DNA of 64,000 nt from Nonomuraea muscovyensis (GCF_014207745.1 NZ_JACHJB010000001.1:3224001-3288000); one strand, 5' to 3'; positions 8,342 to 16,626 are shown, counted from the stretch's first letter. The notes: a model not told the origin generated them from the sequence alone. Numbers and translations: made by a program.

Positions 8342-9265
8342 TCAAGTCAGCTTGAGGTCAAGCCCCGGCCGTACCTGGATGATCCCGTCACGCCGGATGC
8401 GGGTCTCGAAGTTCGGCGCCGGAGCGGTCGCGGGCCCGTGCTTGACCGACCCGTCGCCCAGCCGGAACGTGCTGCCGTGCCAGGGGCAGACCACGCAGGC
8501 CTCGCCGTTCTCCACCACGAGCCTGCCCTGGTGCAGCGGGCCGGCGAGGTGCGGGCAGCGGTCGGCGAGCACGGTGACGTGGTCGCCGCGCCGCAGCACG
8601 AAGAGCTGGATGTAGCCGAGCCGCCGCGCCACCGGCCTGCCGTCGGGCAGGTCGGCGAGCGCGCACAGGTCGTGCCAGCCCAGGGGCACCAGGTGGGCGA
8701 GCTGGGGGGCGTGGTTGGCCCCGGCCGCCTGGCGGTAGGCCATGTGGCCGCCCAGGTAGGCGCCGATGCCGCCGATGCCGACGCCGGCGAACGACAGGAT
8801 GCGGCCCACCCGCTCCCGTCCGGCCAGCCGCGAGGCCAGCGAGGCGGAGAACAGCCCGAGCGCGGTGACGTTCGTCAGCAGGTGCACGAAGCCGACGCGC
8901 TGCTGTTCCCGATGCAGCGACGACCAGTCGGTCAGCCCGGCGGCTGCGGTGGGGAGCGCGCTGCCGATGCCGACGGTCAGCAGCAGCCGTGCCGCCCGGG
9001 GGTCGATCCGGGTGAGGTCGAGCACGGCCGCGGAGAGCCAGCAGCCCAGGGTCACGTTGGCCATCGGCGGGTGCAGCGGCTTGCCCAGCGGGACTCCGTG
9101 GAGCAGGTCGCGTATCAGGCCCGGACGGATGGTGTCGCGTACGGCCTTGGCCAGCGCCAGGATGGGCTTGTCCATGGCCTTGGTCTTCTCGAGCTGTTCC
9201 GCGAGGTTGACCGGCCCCCCGAAACGGCGCAATTGCCTACGTCTCGGTCGCACTATCTCTTTCAC
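8342..9265 (-). CDS. DUF2231 membrane domain fused to Rieske [2Fe-2S] domain
   Basis: A 307-residue protein with two parts. About residues 60-190 form a four-helix DUF2231-type membrane domain beginning with HPPMANVTLGCWL. About residues 200-300 form a Rieske ferredoxin domain with cluster ligands in CPHLAG and CPWHGSTF (C-x-H and C-x2-H). The architecture implies a membrane-anchored electron carrier or redox sensor, but the partner is unknown. A basic N-terminus (RPRRRQLRRF) should stay in the cytoplasm. Confidence 0.85.
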   Translation of the reverse strand: MKEIVRPRRRQLRRFGGPVNLAEQLEKTKAMDKPILALAKAVRDTIRPGLIRDLLHGVPLGKPLHPPMANVTLGCWLSAAVLDLTRIDPRAARLLLTVGIGSALPTAAAGLTDWSSLHREQQRVGFVHLLTNVTALGLFSASLASRLAGRERVGRILSFAGVGIGGIGAYLGGHMAYRQAAGANHAPQLAHLVPLGWHDLCALADLPDGRPVARRLGYIQLFVLRRGDHVTVLADRCPHLAGPLHQGRLVVENGEACVVCPWHGSTFRLGDGSVKHGPATAPAPNFETRIRRDGIIQVRPGLDLKLT

Positions 9266-9295
9266 GAAATGTCCCCTACCCCCGGCACGAGGGCA

Positions 9296-9907
9296 TCACT
9301 CGGACAGGTGTCCCCGCGACACGGAGAGTTCGACCAGGTCGAGGGCGTACGCGCCGAGAGAGGGGGAGCCCTCCTGGATCAGCCGGACGTTCCGCTTGAC
9401 CTGCTCGGCCGTGACCTTGAACAGCGGCCAGGTGCCGCCCTCGGTGTGGTGGTTGGCCAGCAGCGGCGCGAACCGGTCGAGCGCGCGGGCGAACCTCGCC
9501 TCCGGCGTCCTGCGCGCCTCGAACTCGTTCCACAGCTCCCGCAGCCCCGCCGCCTGGTCGGCGGGCAGCAGGGCGAAGATGCGGTCTGCCGCGGCTTGCT
9601 CGGCCTCCGCCTGCGCGGCCACGGCGACGGGATCGTAGATGAAGGTGTCGCCCGCGTCGATCTCGACCAGGTCGTGCACCATCAGCATGGCGACGACCCG
9701 CTGGATGTCCGTGCCGGGAGGCGCGTGCTCGGCGAAGATCATCGCCAGCATGCCCACGTACCAGGAGTGCTCTGCGTCGTTCTCCCGCCGGGAACCGTCC
9801 ATGAGGAGGTTGCGGCGGATGATCCGCTTCAGCTTGTCGATCTCGACGGCGAAGGAGATCTGGGCGTGGAGGCGGTCCTTTTCCGGCACGGTAGTCACGC
9901 GCGACAC
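9296..9907 (-). CDS. HD-domain phosphohydrolase (YfbR-like)
   Basis: A 203-residue HD-superfamily metal-dependent phosphohydrolase. Metal ligands are visible in ENDAEHSWYV (first His) and LMVHDLVEIDAGD (the HD pair), with a distal Asp in ALDRFAPL. The closest named relatives are 5'-deoxynucleotidases such as YfbR; nucleotide specificity cannot be read from sequence. A GTG at 9907 starts the longest frame; another GTG three codons in is possible. Confidence 0.83.
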   Translation of the reverse strand: MSRVTTVPEKDRLHAQISFAVEIDKLKRIIRRNLLMDGSRRENDAEHSWYVGMLAMIFAEHAPPGTDIQRVVAMLMVHDLVEIDAGDTFIYDPVAVAAQAEAEQAAADRIFALLPADQAAGLRELWNEFEARRTPEARFARALDRFAPLLANHHTEGGTWPLFKVTAEQVKRNVRLIQEGSPSLGAYALDLVELSVSRGHLSE

Positions 9908-9926
9908 CCTAACGGCCGATGATCAC

Positions 9927-12098
9927 TTAGGTGGGCAGAACGGTCACCGGAACCCCGTTGAACACCGCGTTGCCCGACGGGACGTCGATCGCCGTCTCGT
10001 CCGTGAGCACGTTGGCGCTGACCCCGGCGTGCTCGGCGGCCACCGCCTGGGAACTGCCCGCGTGCCCCCAGCCGTGGGGCAGCGAGACCACGCCGGGCAT
10101 GATGGCGTCGGTCGGTTCGAGGGGCACGGTCAGCTCGCCCCTGGCCGAGCGCACCACCGCCTCGCCGGCCAGCCCGAGCCTGGCCACGTCGGCCGGGTTC
10201 ATCTGCAGCGTGCAGGTGTTGCTGCCGCCGACCAGCGGCGCGACGTTGTGCAGCCAGCTGTTGTTGGAGCGCAGATGGCGCCGCCCGATCAGGACGAGCT
10301 CCGGCGGCTGCTCCTCCAGCCCGGCGCGCAGCCGCTCGACGTCCCGCAGGAGCAGCGCCGGGGCCAACTCGACGACGCCCGAGGCGGTACGGAGCACCTC
10401 GGGCAGCCGCGGCTCCAGCGGCCCGAGGTCGATGCCGTGCGGGTGGTCGAGCAGCGTGCGCAGCGACAGCTCGCCCTTGCCGGACCATGTGCCGTACGGG
10501 CCGAGCCGCAGCATCAGGTCGAGCCGGCGCTCGGCACCCGTCTCCCCGTCGAGCGCGGCCTGCAGCTCGGCCGCGTCACGGCCCTCGACGCCGGAGCCGG
10601 GCGTCTGGACGGCCTTGGCCAGCGACTGCCCGATGACGAACGCGTCCAGGTCGCCCTCCACCCCGGAGGCGATCATGGCGAGCCGGGCCAGGATCTCCGC
10701 CTCGGACGGCCGCCCGTCCAGGGGGAGCGACGGCCGCGAGTAGCGCGCGTAGTTGCGCACGGCGAAGCCCTGCAGCGCGAAGTCGAAGTGGCCCGACTGC
10801 AGCATCCGCGGCGGCGGCAGGATGACGTGCGCGTGCCGGGTGGTCTCGTTCAGGTACGGGTCAACGCTGACCATGAAGTCGAGCCCCGCGAACGCCCGGT
10901 CGAGCCGTGCCCCGTGCGGCGCCGACAGCACCGGGTTGCCCGCCACGGTCAGCAGCAGCCTGATCTGCCCCTCGCCCGGCGTCTCGATCTCGTCGGCCAG
11001 CGTCGCCACCGGCAGCTCGCCGTTCGTCTCGGGCAGGCCGCGCACCCGGCTCGTCCACCGCCCCACCGTGTACGGCCGGCGCGGGCCGCCGTACTCGGTG
11101 GCGGGCTTGGCGAACATGGCGCCGCCCGGCCGGTCGAGGTTGCCGGTCAGCACGTTCAGGACGTCGACCAGCCACTGCGCCAGCGTGCCGAACTCGGCCG
11201 TGCAGGTGCCGATCCGGGCGTAGACCGCCGCGGCCGGGGCCGCCGCGAGCTCCCTCGCCAGCCGGACGATCACCTCCGCCGGGACGCCCGTACGGCGGGC
11301 CACCACGTCCGGCGGGAAGTGCTTGGCGGCCTCTCGCACCTGGTCGAGCCCGTTGACCTGGAGCGACACCCGGTCCAGGCCCTCGGCGAGCACCGTGTGC
11401 ACCAGGCCGAACAGCAGGTAAGCGTCGGTGCCCGGCCGGACGAACACGTGCTCGTCAGCCAGGGCGGCCGTCCGCGTGTGGCGCGGGTCCACCACGACGA
11501 GCCTGCCGCCGCGCGCCCGCAGCGCCCTGAGCCGGCCGGGGAAGTCGGGCGCGGTGCACAGCGAGCCGTTCGACTCCAGCGGGTTCGCGCCGAGCATGAG
11601 CAGGTAGCCGGTCCGGTCGAGGTCGGGCACCGGGATGGTCATCGGGTGGCCGAACATGAGCCCGCATGACACGTGCTTGGGCATCTGGTCGGCGGTGCTG
11701 GCGGTGAAGACGTTGCGGGTGCCCAGCGCTTTGATCATCGGGCCGGCGTAGAGGGCGCCGGCCATGGTGTGGGCGCTGGGGTTGCCCAGGTAGACGCCGA
11801 TCGACTGGCGGCCGTACGTCTGGGCGACGCGCTCGAATCCGGCCTCGACGGCGGCGAACGCCTCGTCCCAGCCGGCCTCGCGCCACCGCTCGCCGTCGCG
11901 GATCATCGGGTGGCGCAGCCGGTCGGGGTCCTCGTCCAGGCGGCCGAGACTGGCGCCCTTGGGGCAGATGAAGCCCTTGCTGAACGGGTCGTCCCGGTCG
12001 CCCCGCACGCCGGTCACGTGCCCGCCGTCGTCGAGGGTGAGGGTCAGGCCGCAGACGGCCTCGCACAGGGGGCAGGTGCGGTGGACGGTCGAGGGCAT
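9927..12098 (-). CDS. Molybdopterin-dependent oxidoreductase (DMSO reductase family)
   Basis: A 723-residue member of the Mo/W-bis-MGD oxidoreductase family, related to formate dehydrogenase alpha and assimilatory nitrate reductase chains. The N-terminus binds a [4Fe-4S] cluster through CPLCEAVCGL and the later CPKG. Central motifs for cofactor binding include NPLESNG and DPRHT, and a C-terminal molydopterin dinucleotide-binding domain includes SNNSWLHNV. No Tat signal is present, so it is cytoplasmic. The ATG at 12098 is preferred over a TTG at 12119 because AGGAG lies 7 nt before it. Substrate not determined. Confidence 0.88.
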   Translation of the reverse strand: MPSTVHRTCPLCEAVCGLTLTLDDGGHVTGVRGDRDDPFSKGFICPKGASLGRLDEDPDRLRHPMIRDGERWREAGWDEAFAAVEAGFERVAQTYGRQSIGVYLGNPSAHTMAGALYAGPMIKALGTRNVFTASTADQMPKHVSCGLMFGHPMTIPVPDLDRTGYLLMLGANPLESNGSLCTAPDFPGRLRALRARGGRLVVVDPRHTRTAALADEHVFVRPGTDAYLLFGLVHTVLAEGLDRVSLQVNGLDQVREAAKHFPPDVVARRTGVPAEVIVRLARELAAAPAAAVYARIGTCTAEFGTLAQWLVDVLNVLTGNLDRPGGAMFAKPATEYGGPRRPYTVGRWTSRVRGLPETNGELPVATLADEIETPGEGQIRLLLTVAGNPVLSAPHGARLDRAFAGLDFMVSVDPYLNETTRHAHVILPPPRMLQSGHFDFALQGFAVRNYARYSRPSLPLDGRPSEAEILARLAMIASGVEGDLDAFVIGQSLAKAVQTPGSGVEGRDAAELQAALDGETGAERRLDLMLRLGPYGTWSGKGELSLRTLLDHPHGIDLGPLEPRLPEVLRTASGVVELAPALLLRDVERLRAGLEEQPPELVLIGRRHLRSNNSWLHNVAPLVGGSNTCTLQMNPADVARLGLAGEAVVRSARGELTVPLEPTDAIMPGVVSLPHGWGHAGSSQAVAAEHAGVSANVLTDETAIDVPSGNAVFNGVPVTVLPT

Positions 12099-12154
12099 CA
12101 CGACTCCTGAGTTCGTCAACTGAACTCATCTTGGCCTGTCCCGCGCGCGGGGGG

Positions 12155-12186
12155 AAGCCCCGGAGCCCCCGCGGTCTCCGGGGCTT
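12155..12186 (-). terminator. Hairpin terminator after the 12222-12884 gene
   Basis: A perfect 11-bp stem (AAGCCCCGGAG paired with CTCCGGGGCTT) with a 10-nt loop, just downstream of the leftward gene ending at 12222. There is no U-tract, as in many actinomycete terminators. Confidence 0.6.
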
Positions 12187-12221
12187 GCCCCGGGGGCACG
12201 GCGCGGTCGCGCCCCCAGGAG

Positions 12222-12884
12222 TCAGCCCACCTGCGACAGAACCAGCCTGCCGGGCGGAGCGGAGCGCAGATCAGGCGGCTCCTCGAGATCGGACGACCGG
12301 AGCGGGATCCACGCCCGCCGGCCGTACAGGCGTTCCAGCCCGGGGGAGAGCGCCCCCGGCAGCTCGTCCCGCCGGACGATCTCCACGATCACCAGGTGTG
12401 CCCACCTGCGGTGCCGGTAGACGGCGGCGCTCCTGGCCCAGCAGGCGGCGGCGATCTCCTCCGCGTACGCCTCGAACTCCGCCGCCGAGATGCCGGCCCT
12501 GGTCAGCACCAGCGCCTTCTCGCCCGTACGGGTCGGCGTGATCCACAGCACCAGCGGGATCCGGCCGGCGCGCGTGTGCATCGTCGTCTCCAGGCAGGTG
12601 CGCTGCAGGCGGTGCCGGGAGACCACGCACCAGAAGTGCGCCACCACCCAGTTGCGGCCGCTCCTGGTGACCGCGGGCGCCGAGATCGCGGCGCTGAGCA
12701 GGATCAGCGGCATCCACCGGCCCTGCCCCACCGCCCCCACCAGGGCTGCGGCGACCAGGAAGAGAGCCGCGAGGACCAGCAGCTCGGTCCGGTAGCGCCA
12801 CAGTCGGGCGAGCGCGGTGGACCGGCGGGCCGCCGGCAGGTCCTCGCCGGCCGGGTAGATCTGGTTGCGCGGGTTCCGGTCCAT
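12222..12884 (-). CDS. Membrane protein resembling the N-terminal module of integrative-element transfer proteins
   Basis: A 220-residue protein with two hydrophobic segments (about residues 33-75) and a soluble C-terminal domain (RIPLVLWITPTRTGEKALVL, then AEEIAAACWARSAAVYRH and HLVIVEIVRRDEL). That soluble pattern resembles, from memory, the module preceding the FtsK/SpoIIIE ATPase in actinomycete integrative conjugative elements. No ATPase follows here; a terminator does. It lies 1 bp after the 71-codon gene upstream, so both form one transcript. The role is uncertain, possibly an orphan of a lost element. Confidence 0.6.
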   Translation of the reverse strand: MDRNPRNQIYPAGEDLPAARRSTALARLWRYRTELLVLAALFLVAAALVGAVGQGRWMPLILLSAAISAPAVTRSGRNWVVAHFWCVVSRHRLQRTCLETTMHTRAGRIPLVLWITPTRTGEKALVLTRAGISAAEFEAYAEEIAAACWARSAAVYRHRRWAHLVIVEIVRRDELPGALSPGLERLYGRRAWIPLRSSDLEEPPDLRSAPPGRLVLSQVG

Positions 12885-12885
12885 C

Positions 12886-13101
12886 TCACGACACCTCCTC
12901 GGCCACTGGTGGCGCGACGCGGAGCTGGTCGAAGCGCGGGTCCCGGTAGAGCCGGGTGCCGAATCCGGACCTGGTCACCGCCCAGCCCCGCCGGTAGGCG
13001 AACTCGTCCGGCTCCATGCAGATCTCGCGATCGGCCCAGGCGATGAGCTCCCGGATACGAGACTTGATTCGCCTGAGTCCCTTGGTACCTTGTGAGTACA
13101 T
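12886..13101 (-). CDS. Small basic protein, paired with the transfer-like membrane protein
   Basis: A 71-residue protein (RRIKSRIRELIAWADREI, then a RRGWAVTRSG segment and LYRDPRFDQL). Similar short genes precede transfer genes in actinomycete integrative elements; this match is from memory. The ATG at 13101 has AAAGGGG about 9 nt upstream. Two 12-bp direct repeats at 13121 and 13137 lie just before it and may be its operator. Biochemical function unknown. Confidence 0.6.
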   Translation of the reverse strand: MYSQGTKGLRRIKSRIRELIAWADREICMEPDEFAYRRGWAVTRSGFGTRLYRDPRFDQLRVAPPVAEEVS

Positions 13102-13120
13102 GTGGAAGACCCCTTTCGCG

Positions 13121-13148
13121 GTAGTACTCGAGCGCCGTATTACTCGAG
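13121..13148 (-). promoter_or_regulatory. Two 12-bp direct repeats upstream of the 12886-13101 gene
   Basis: GTAGTACTCGAG (13121-13132) and GTATTACTCGAG (13137-13148) match at 11 of 12 bases and are spaced 16 bp start to start. They sit 20 bp before the start codon at 13101. Such repeats are typical of a repressor binding site, but no regulator is assigned. Confidence 0.45.
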
Positions 13149-13160
13149 GTGGCTTCTCAA

Positions 13161-13245
13161 GCCGGACTGCAGGCTGGTGACCGGATTCGCCGCAGGGTGG
13201 CAGCCCTTATGCGGTGACCGGCCGGCAGCCTGAGTCCGGTTTTTT
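13161..13245 (+). terminator. Long branched hairpin followed by a U-tract
   Basis: The outer arm GCCGGACT/AGTCCGGT continues inward through CAGGCTG/CAGCCTG and CCGG/CCGG. An inner stem CCGCA/TGCGG with GGG/CCC caps it. T6 follows at 13240-13245. It is a strong intrinsic terminator or the 3' end of a small RNA on the plus strand. No gene that would be terminated is visible to its left on that strand. Confidence 0.55.
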
Positions 13246-13589
13246 CGTGCACCCGAGCCGGGTTCGCCGGTGGGTGCGGCTCCTGCGCCGGTGTCTCCGG
13301 CGGAGCGACAGTCGCGGCTTCGTGTCAGACGAGTGCGAGATCCTTCCGGCAAGCGGCCTCCCTGGGGCGGGGATTCGTATCCGGGACGGCGCCGTTGCCG
13401 GTGGGGCGGCCCGCGTGGCCGCGCGCGAACATGAACGGAAGGACCGGGCGGTGCGGCCGTGTCGTCATTCCGGCCTCCTCGGCAGCTCGTTCCCTCCTGA
13501 GCCCGATCGTCTCTCCGTAACGTTTCCCCTGCAAGGCCCCGAGCAAGAGAAGATTTACATTTCTTCGCACCTTGCTTATTGCCTTGCGC

Positions 13590-13600
13590 TGCAAATTGCA
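13590..13600. promoter_or_regulatory. Palindrome TGCAAATTGCA, candidate operator
   Basis: An 11-bp perfect palindrome with a central base, matching a second copy at 13696. It lies about 200 bp upstream of the XRE gene. Confidence 0.4.
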
Positions 13601-13695
13601 CGACCGAGGCTGTTTCCCCATGCTTGTTCCCGTGCTCGCTTGCTCGACGCCGCCGATCGTGTCAGGCTGCAAGCGCGGCTGAGCGCGACTACACA

Positions 13696-13715
13696 TGCAA
13701 GTTGCAGTGTAAGAT
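13696..13715 (+). promoter_or_regulatory. Palindrome TGCAAGTTGCA over a candidate -10 box
   Basis: The palindrome (13696-13706) extends outward as ACAC...GTGT. TAAGAT at 13711-13716 could serve as a -10 box for the XRE gene, so a bound regulator would block transcription. No good -35 box is seen. Confidence 0.4.
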
Positions 13716-13795
13716 TGAGCGATACGGCCCCCCGTCCGGGCATTCCAAACGACCCTTCCCGGCTACACCTTCCTTCCCGACGAGGAGAGTGGACG

Positions 13796-14659
13796 GTGCC
13801 ATCGCAGCAGGGCAGCCCGACTGTCCGCCGGCTCAGACTCGCCCAGGAGCTCCGCCTCCTCCGCGAGCGCAGCAAACTCACCGGGGGCAAGGCCGCCGGT
13901 GAGCTCGGCTGGTCGGCGAGCAAGGTATCCCGCATCGAAGCGGCCAAGACCATGCCCAGTGCCGACGACATCAAGGCGCTGGCGGAGCTCTACCAGGTCG
14001 ACGAGCCGAAGCTTGACGAACTTTTCGGCCTGTTGCGTGACGCGCTTCAGCGCGGATGGTGGGAGGATTACGAAGATTCTCTACCCGAGGAGTACACAAG
14101 ATTCCTTGGGCTGGAGGCGGAGGCCACGTTTCAGCGCAACTGGGAACCCCAGGTGGTGCCGGGCCTTCTGCAAACCGAGGACTACGCGCGGGAGGTCATC
14201 CTGGCACCGCGCGGCATCGTCCGTATCACGCACAGCGGTGTCCGGAGCCGGGTCGAGGCTCGGATGGACCGACAGCGGCGAGTCCTGCAGCGGCCGGATC
14301 CACCCGAGATGCGCTTCGTCCTGGACGAGTCCGTGCTGACCCGGAAGTTCGGCGAGCCCTCGGTGATGCGGGCGCAGATGGAGCATCTCCTGGAGATGTC
14401 CCTGCTCTCGCACGTCAGCGTCCGCGTGCTGACGATGGAGTCGCTGCACCCGGTCAACACGGGAGCGTTCATCCATCTGAAATTCGCGGCGTTTGACGAT
14501 GTTGTATACCTGGAGCAGCTTTACACGGCTAACTTCGTCGAGGATCTCGCACGAGTGGCCGGCTACGAGGCGGCCTTCGAACACATCCGGTCCGAAGCGC
14601 TCGACGAGGACGAATCGCGCGTGCTCATCCAGCGCAAGGCCATGATGTGGCGGCGTTAG
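13796..14659 (+). CDS. XRE-family regulator with DUF5753-type ligand domain
   Basis: A 287-residue protein. The N-terminal helix-turn-helix (about residues 10-70) includes KAAGELGWSASKVSRIEAAKT. The rest (about 95-280) is the DUF5753-type domain common in actinomycetes: VVPGLLQTEDYAR, then FVLDESVL and LEQLYTANF. Such proteins are usually paired with a DUF397 gene, as here. A GTG at 13796 is the start, with GAGGAG about 8 nt upstream. It may bind the TGCAA-N-TTGCA palindromes upstream; this is inference. Confidence 0.9.
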   Translation: MPSQQGSPTVRRLRLAQELRLLRERSKLTGGKAAGELGWSASKVSRIEAAKTMPSADDIKALAELYQVDEPKLDELFGLLRDALQRGWWEDYEDSLPEEYTRFLGLEAEATFQRNWEPQVVPGLLQTEDYAREVILAPRGIVRITHSGVRSRVEARMDRQRRVLQRPDPPEMRFVLDESVLTRKFGEPSVMRAQMEHLLEMSLLSHVSVRVLTMESLHPVNTGAFIHLKFAAFDDVVYLEQLYTANFVEDLARVAGYEAAFEHIRSEALDEDESRVLIQRKAMMWRR

Positions 14660-14712
14660 CGATGAAGACCAACAAGGGGGCAACGGTGCCCCCTCGCCCA
14701 TTTGGGGAGACC

Positions 14713-14937
14713 ATGTACATCGAGAGCAAGACGGCGGCATGGCAGAAGAGCAGCTTCTGCAACGGCGCGAGCAACTGCGTCGAGGTCGCTCCGCTGGCCG
14801 ACGGCAACGTCGCGCTGCGAGACAGCAAGGCGCTGGACGGCCCCGTCCTCGTCTTCACGCCGTCGGAGTGGGAAGCCTTCACGGCGGGGGTTCGTGACGG
14901 TGAGTTCGACCTGGCGGCCCTTGCCGCCGGTAGGTGA
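14713..14937 (+). CDS. DUF397 small protein
   Basis: A 74-residue DUF397 protein (AWQKSSFCNGASNCVEVAPL, then VALRDSK and FTPSEWEAFTAGVRDGEFD). Members pair with XRE/DUF5753 regulators and can act as their antagonists, as in Streptomyces BldB/AbaA-like systems. The ATG at 14713 follows GGGGAGA at 14704-14710 closely; an in-frame ATG at 14662 is possible but gives an atypical N-terminus. It follows the XRE gene on the same strand. Confidence 0.9.
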   Translation: MYIESKTAAWQKSSFCNGASNCVEVAPLADGNVALRDSKALDGPVLVFTPSEWEAFTAGVRDGEFDLAALAAGR

Positions 14938-14939
14938 AG

Positions 14940-14980
14940 AACGGCCCGGGCGAGTTGCTGGCACAACTTGCCGGGCCGTT
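14940..14980 (+). terminator. Terminator hairpin after the XRE/DUF397 pair
   Basis: A 16- to 17-bp stem (AACGGCCCGG...GAGTTG with CAACTTGCCGGGCCGTT) with a 6-nt loop, starting 3 nt after the DUF397 stop. There is no U-tract. Confidence 0.75.
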
Positions 14981-15228
14981 CGGTGAGGCCGCTGACGGCC
15001 TCCGACAATCCAGCTCACCGTGAGGCGGTACAGCTGACCTGCACATCATGACACAACGACGCCCCCCCATGATCACTCGATGACACGCCCATGGCGGTAG
15101 CGCACCAACCATCCCCGTAGGTCTCCCTGATGGTTCCTGCCACCTGGCGCCCACCGGTGCGAAGAGGTCGAGCAAAAGGGGCGCTTGTTGTACGCCGAGC
15201 GGATGATCTCTCCCCGACGCTCCGGTCT

Positions 15229-16626
15229 TCAGGCGCGTCGCCGTACGAGGAACAGGGAGCTCACCCCGGCCAGGACGGCCAGCGCGGCGCAGGCGAGCGC
15301 GGCGGTCATGGCGGCCGTGGCGCCCTGGCCCTGCAGCGAGATGAACAGCGTGCCGACCGTGGCCACGCCGATGACCTGCCCGAGCTGCATCACGGTCAGC
15401 AGCGCACCGCTCGCGTCGGCGGCGTGGGCCTCGCTCACCTGCGCGGTGGCGAGGTTCGTGACCGCGATCTGCACGCCGAGCCCGGCGCCGATGAGCGCGC
15501 TCATCACCGCGTACGGCAGGCCGCCCCCCGCCGCGAGGCCGAGCCCCACGTACGCGGGCGTGGCCACCACGTAGCCGTAGGGCACCAGCGAGCGCTGCAG
15601 GCGGGCGGGCAGGCGCGGCCAGGCGAGCCCGACGACGGCGAAGGCCAGCGCGCACGGCACCAGCATCATGCCGGAGGCCAGCGGCGACAGGCGCAGCTCG
15701 CCCTGCAGGTGCAGCGCCGAGGTGAACAGGAACGCGCCCCACGTGGCCGGCCCGAGCAGCAGCACCGCGAGGCCCGGCCGCATGCCCGGCGCGCGCAGCA
15801 CGGCCGCGTCGACCAGCGGCCGGCCGCCGCGGGCGGTCACCCAGCGCTCGATCCGGACGAACGCCGTGAACATCGGCACGCTCAGCGCCATCGACGCCCA
15901 GCCCCACAGCGGCCAGCCCAGCTCCCGGCCCAGCACCAGCGGCACCACGAAGAGAAGCACGGCCGCCGCCAGCGTCACCAGGCCGCCCGGGTCGAGCCCG
16001 GTCCGGCGGGCGCCGCCCCGGTCGGCGGGCAGCACGCGCAACCCCGCCACGAGCAGCAGCGCGCCGATCGGCACCAGCACCAGGAAGACGATCCGCCAGC
16101 CGGCGCCGAGGCCCAGCAGGATGCCGCCGAGCGCCTGGCCCACCACGATGCCGCCGCTCACCACGGCCGACCACAGGCCGAGCGCCCGGCCCCGGGCCGC
16201 GCCCTGGTAGTTGTGCTGGATCAGGGTGAGCACCTGCGGCATCATCAGGGCGGCGCCCGCGCCCTGCGCGAGCCGGAAGCCGACCAGCCAGCCGGTCGAG
16301 GGCGCCAGCCCCGCGCCGAGCGTGGTGAGGGTGAACAGCCCCAGCCCGGCGAGGAACGCGTTGCGGTAGCCGAACAGATCGCCGAGCCGGGCTCCGGTGA
16401 TCAGCAGGACGGCGTAGACGATGGTGTATCCGGCAACGATCATCTGCAGGCCGGCGCCCGAGGAGCGCAGGTCGGCCTCGATCGTGGGGGTGGCCACGTT
16501 GACGATGTTGACGTTGAGGATGGCCAGGAACTGCCCCACGAGGATGACCGCCAGGAGCAGACCGCTGGCCCCGCTCCGCTCCGGTCGCACGGCCAGAGGG
16601 GGAGGAACGGCAGCAGTACGGGTCAT
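15229..16626 (-). CDS. MFS drug exporter (DHA2-like)
   Basis: A 465-residue major facilitator transporter with about 14 hydrophobic segments. The early motifs NVNIVNVATPTIEADL and ARLGDLFGYRNAFLAGL match the DHA2 (14-helix) family that exports drugs and toxic compounds by proton antiport. The ATG at 16626 gives the usual basic N-terminus. It is divergent from an MmyB-type regulator gene; three operator-like sites lie between them. Substrate unknown. Confidence 0.9.
   Translation of the reverse strand: MTRTAAVPPPLAVRPERSGASGLLLAVILVGQFLAILNVNIVNVATPTIEADLRSSGAGLQMIVAGYTIVYAVLLITGARLGDLFGYRNAFLAGLGLFTLTTLGAGLAPSTGWLVGFRLAQGAGAALMMPQVLTLIQHNYQGAARGRALGLWSAVVSGGIVVGQALGGILLGLGAGWRIVFLVLVPIGALLLVAGLRVLPADRGGARRTGLDPGGLVTLAAAVLLFVVPLVLGRELGWPLWGWASMALSVPMFTAFVRIERWVTARGGRPLVDAAVLRAPGMRPGLAVLLLGPATWGAFLFTSALHLQGELRLSPLASGMMLVPCALAFAVVGLAWPRLPARLQRSLVPYGYVVATPAYVGLGLAAGGGLPYAVMSALIGAGLGVQIAVTNLATAQVSEAHAADASGALLTVMQLGQVIGVATVGTLFISLQGQGATAAMTAALACAALAVLAGVSSLFLVRRRA

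Larger units (their letters stand above)
13102..13795. other. 694-bp intergenic region with repeats and hairpins, no convincing gene
   Basis: Open frames here have poor codon structure and no domain, so I call no protein gene. The region is unusual: it has direct repeats (13121-13148), a long U-tailed hairpin (13161-13245) and an AT-richer stretch around 13540-13730 with two TGCAA-N-TTGCA palindromes. It separates the leftward transfer-like pair from the rightward XRE gene. Confidence 0.6.

Noticed and set aside
13161..13240. tRNA gene (acceptor-like 8-bp stem, 80-nt length)
   Set aside because: No T-loop (GTTCRA), no CCA context and no cloverleaf arms.
13161..13245. Cobalamin riboswitch-like fragments (GTGACCGG and AGTCCGG)
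   Set aside because: The conserved B12 box and CCCGC-ACTGT core are absent and the downstream gene has no B12 link; the pieces are part of a simple long hairpin.
13214..13795. N-terminal extension of the XRE gene from an upstream ATG
   Set aside because: The extension has no domain and poor codon pattern, and the GTG at 13796 has a clear ribosome-binding site and the normal N-terminus.
12222..15000. Complete integrative conjugative element
   Set aside because: No integrase, excisionase, replication or FtsK-type gene and no flanking direct repeats were found in this stretch.
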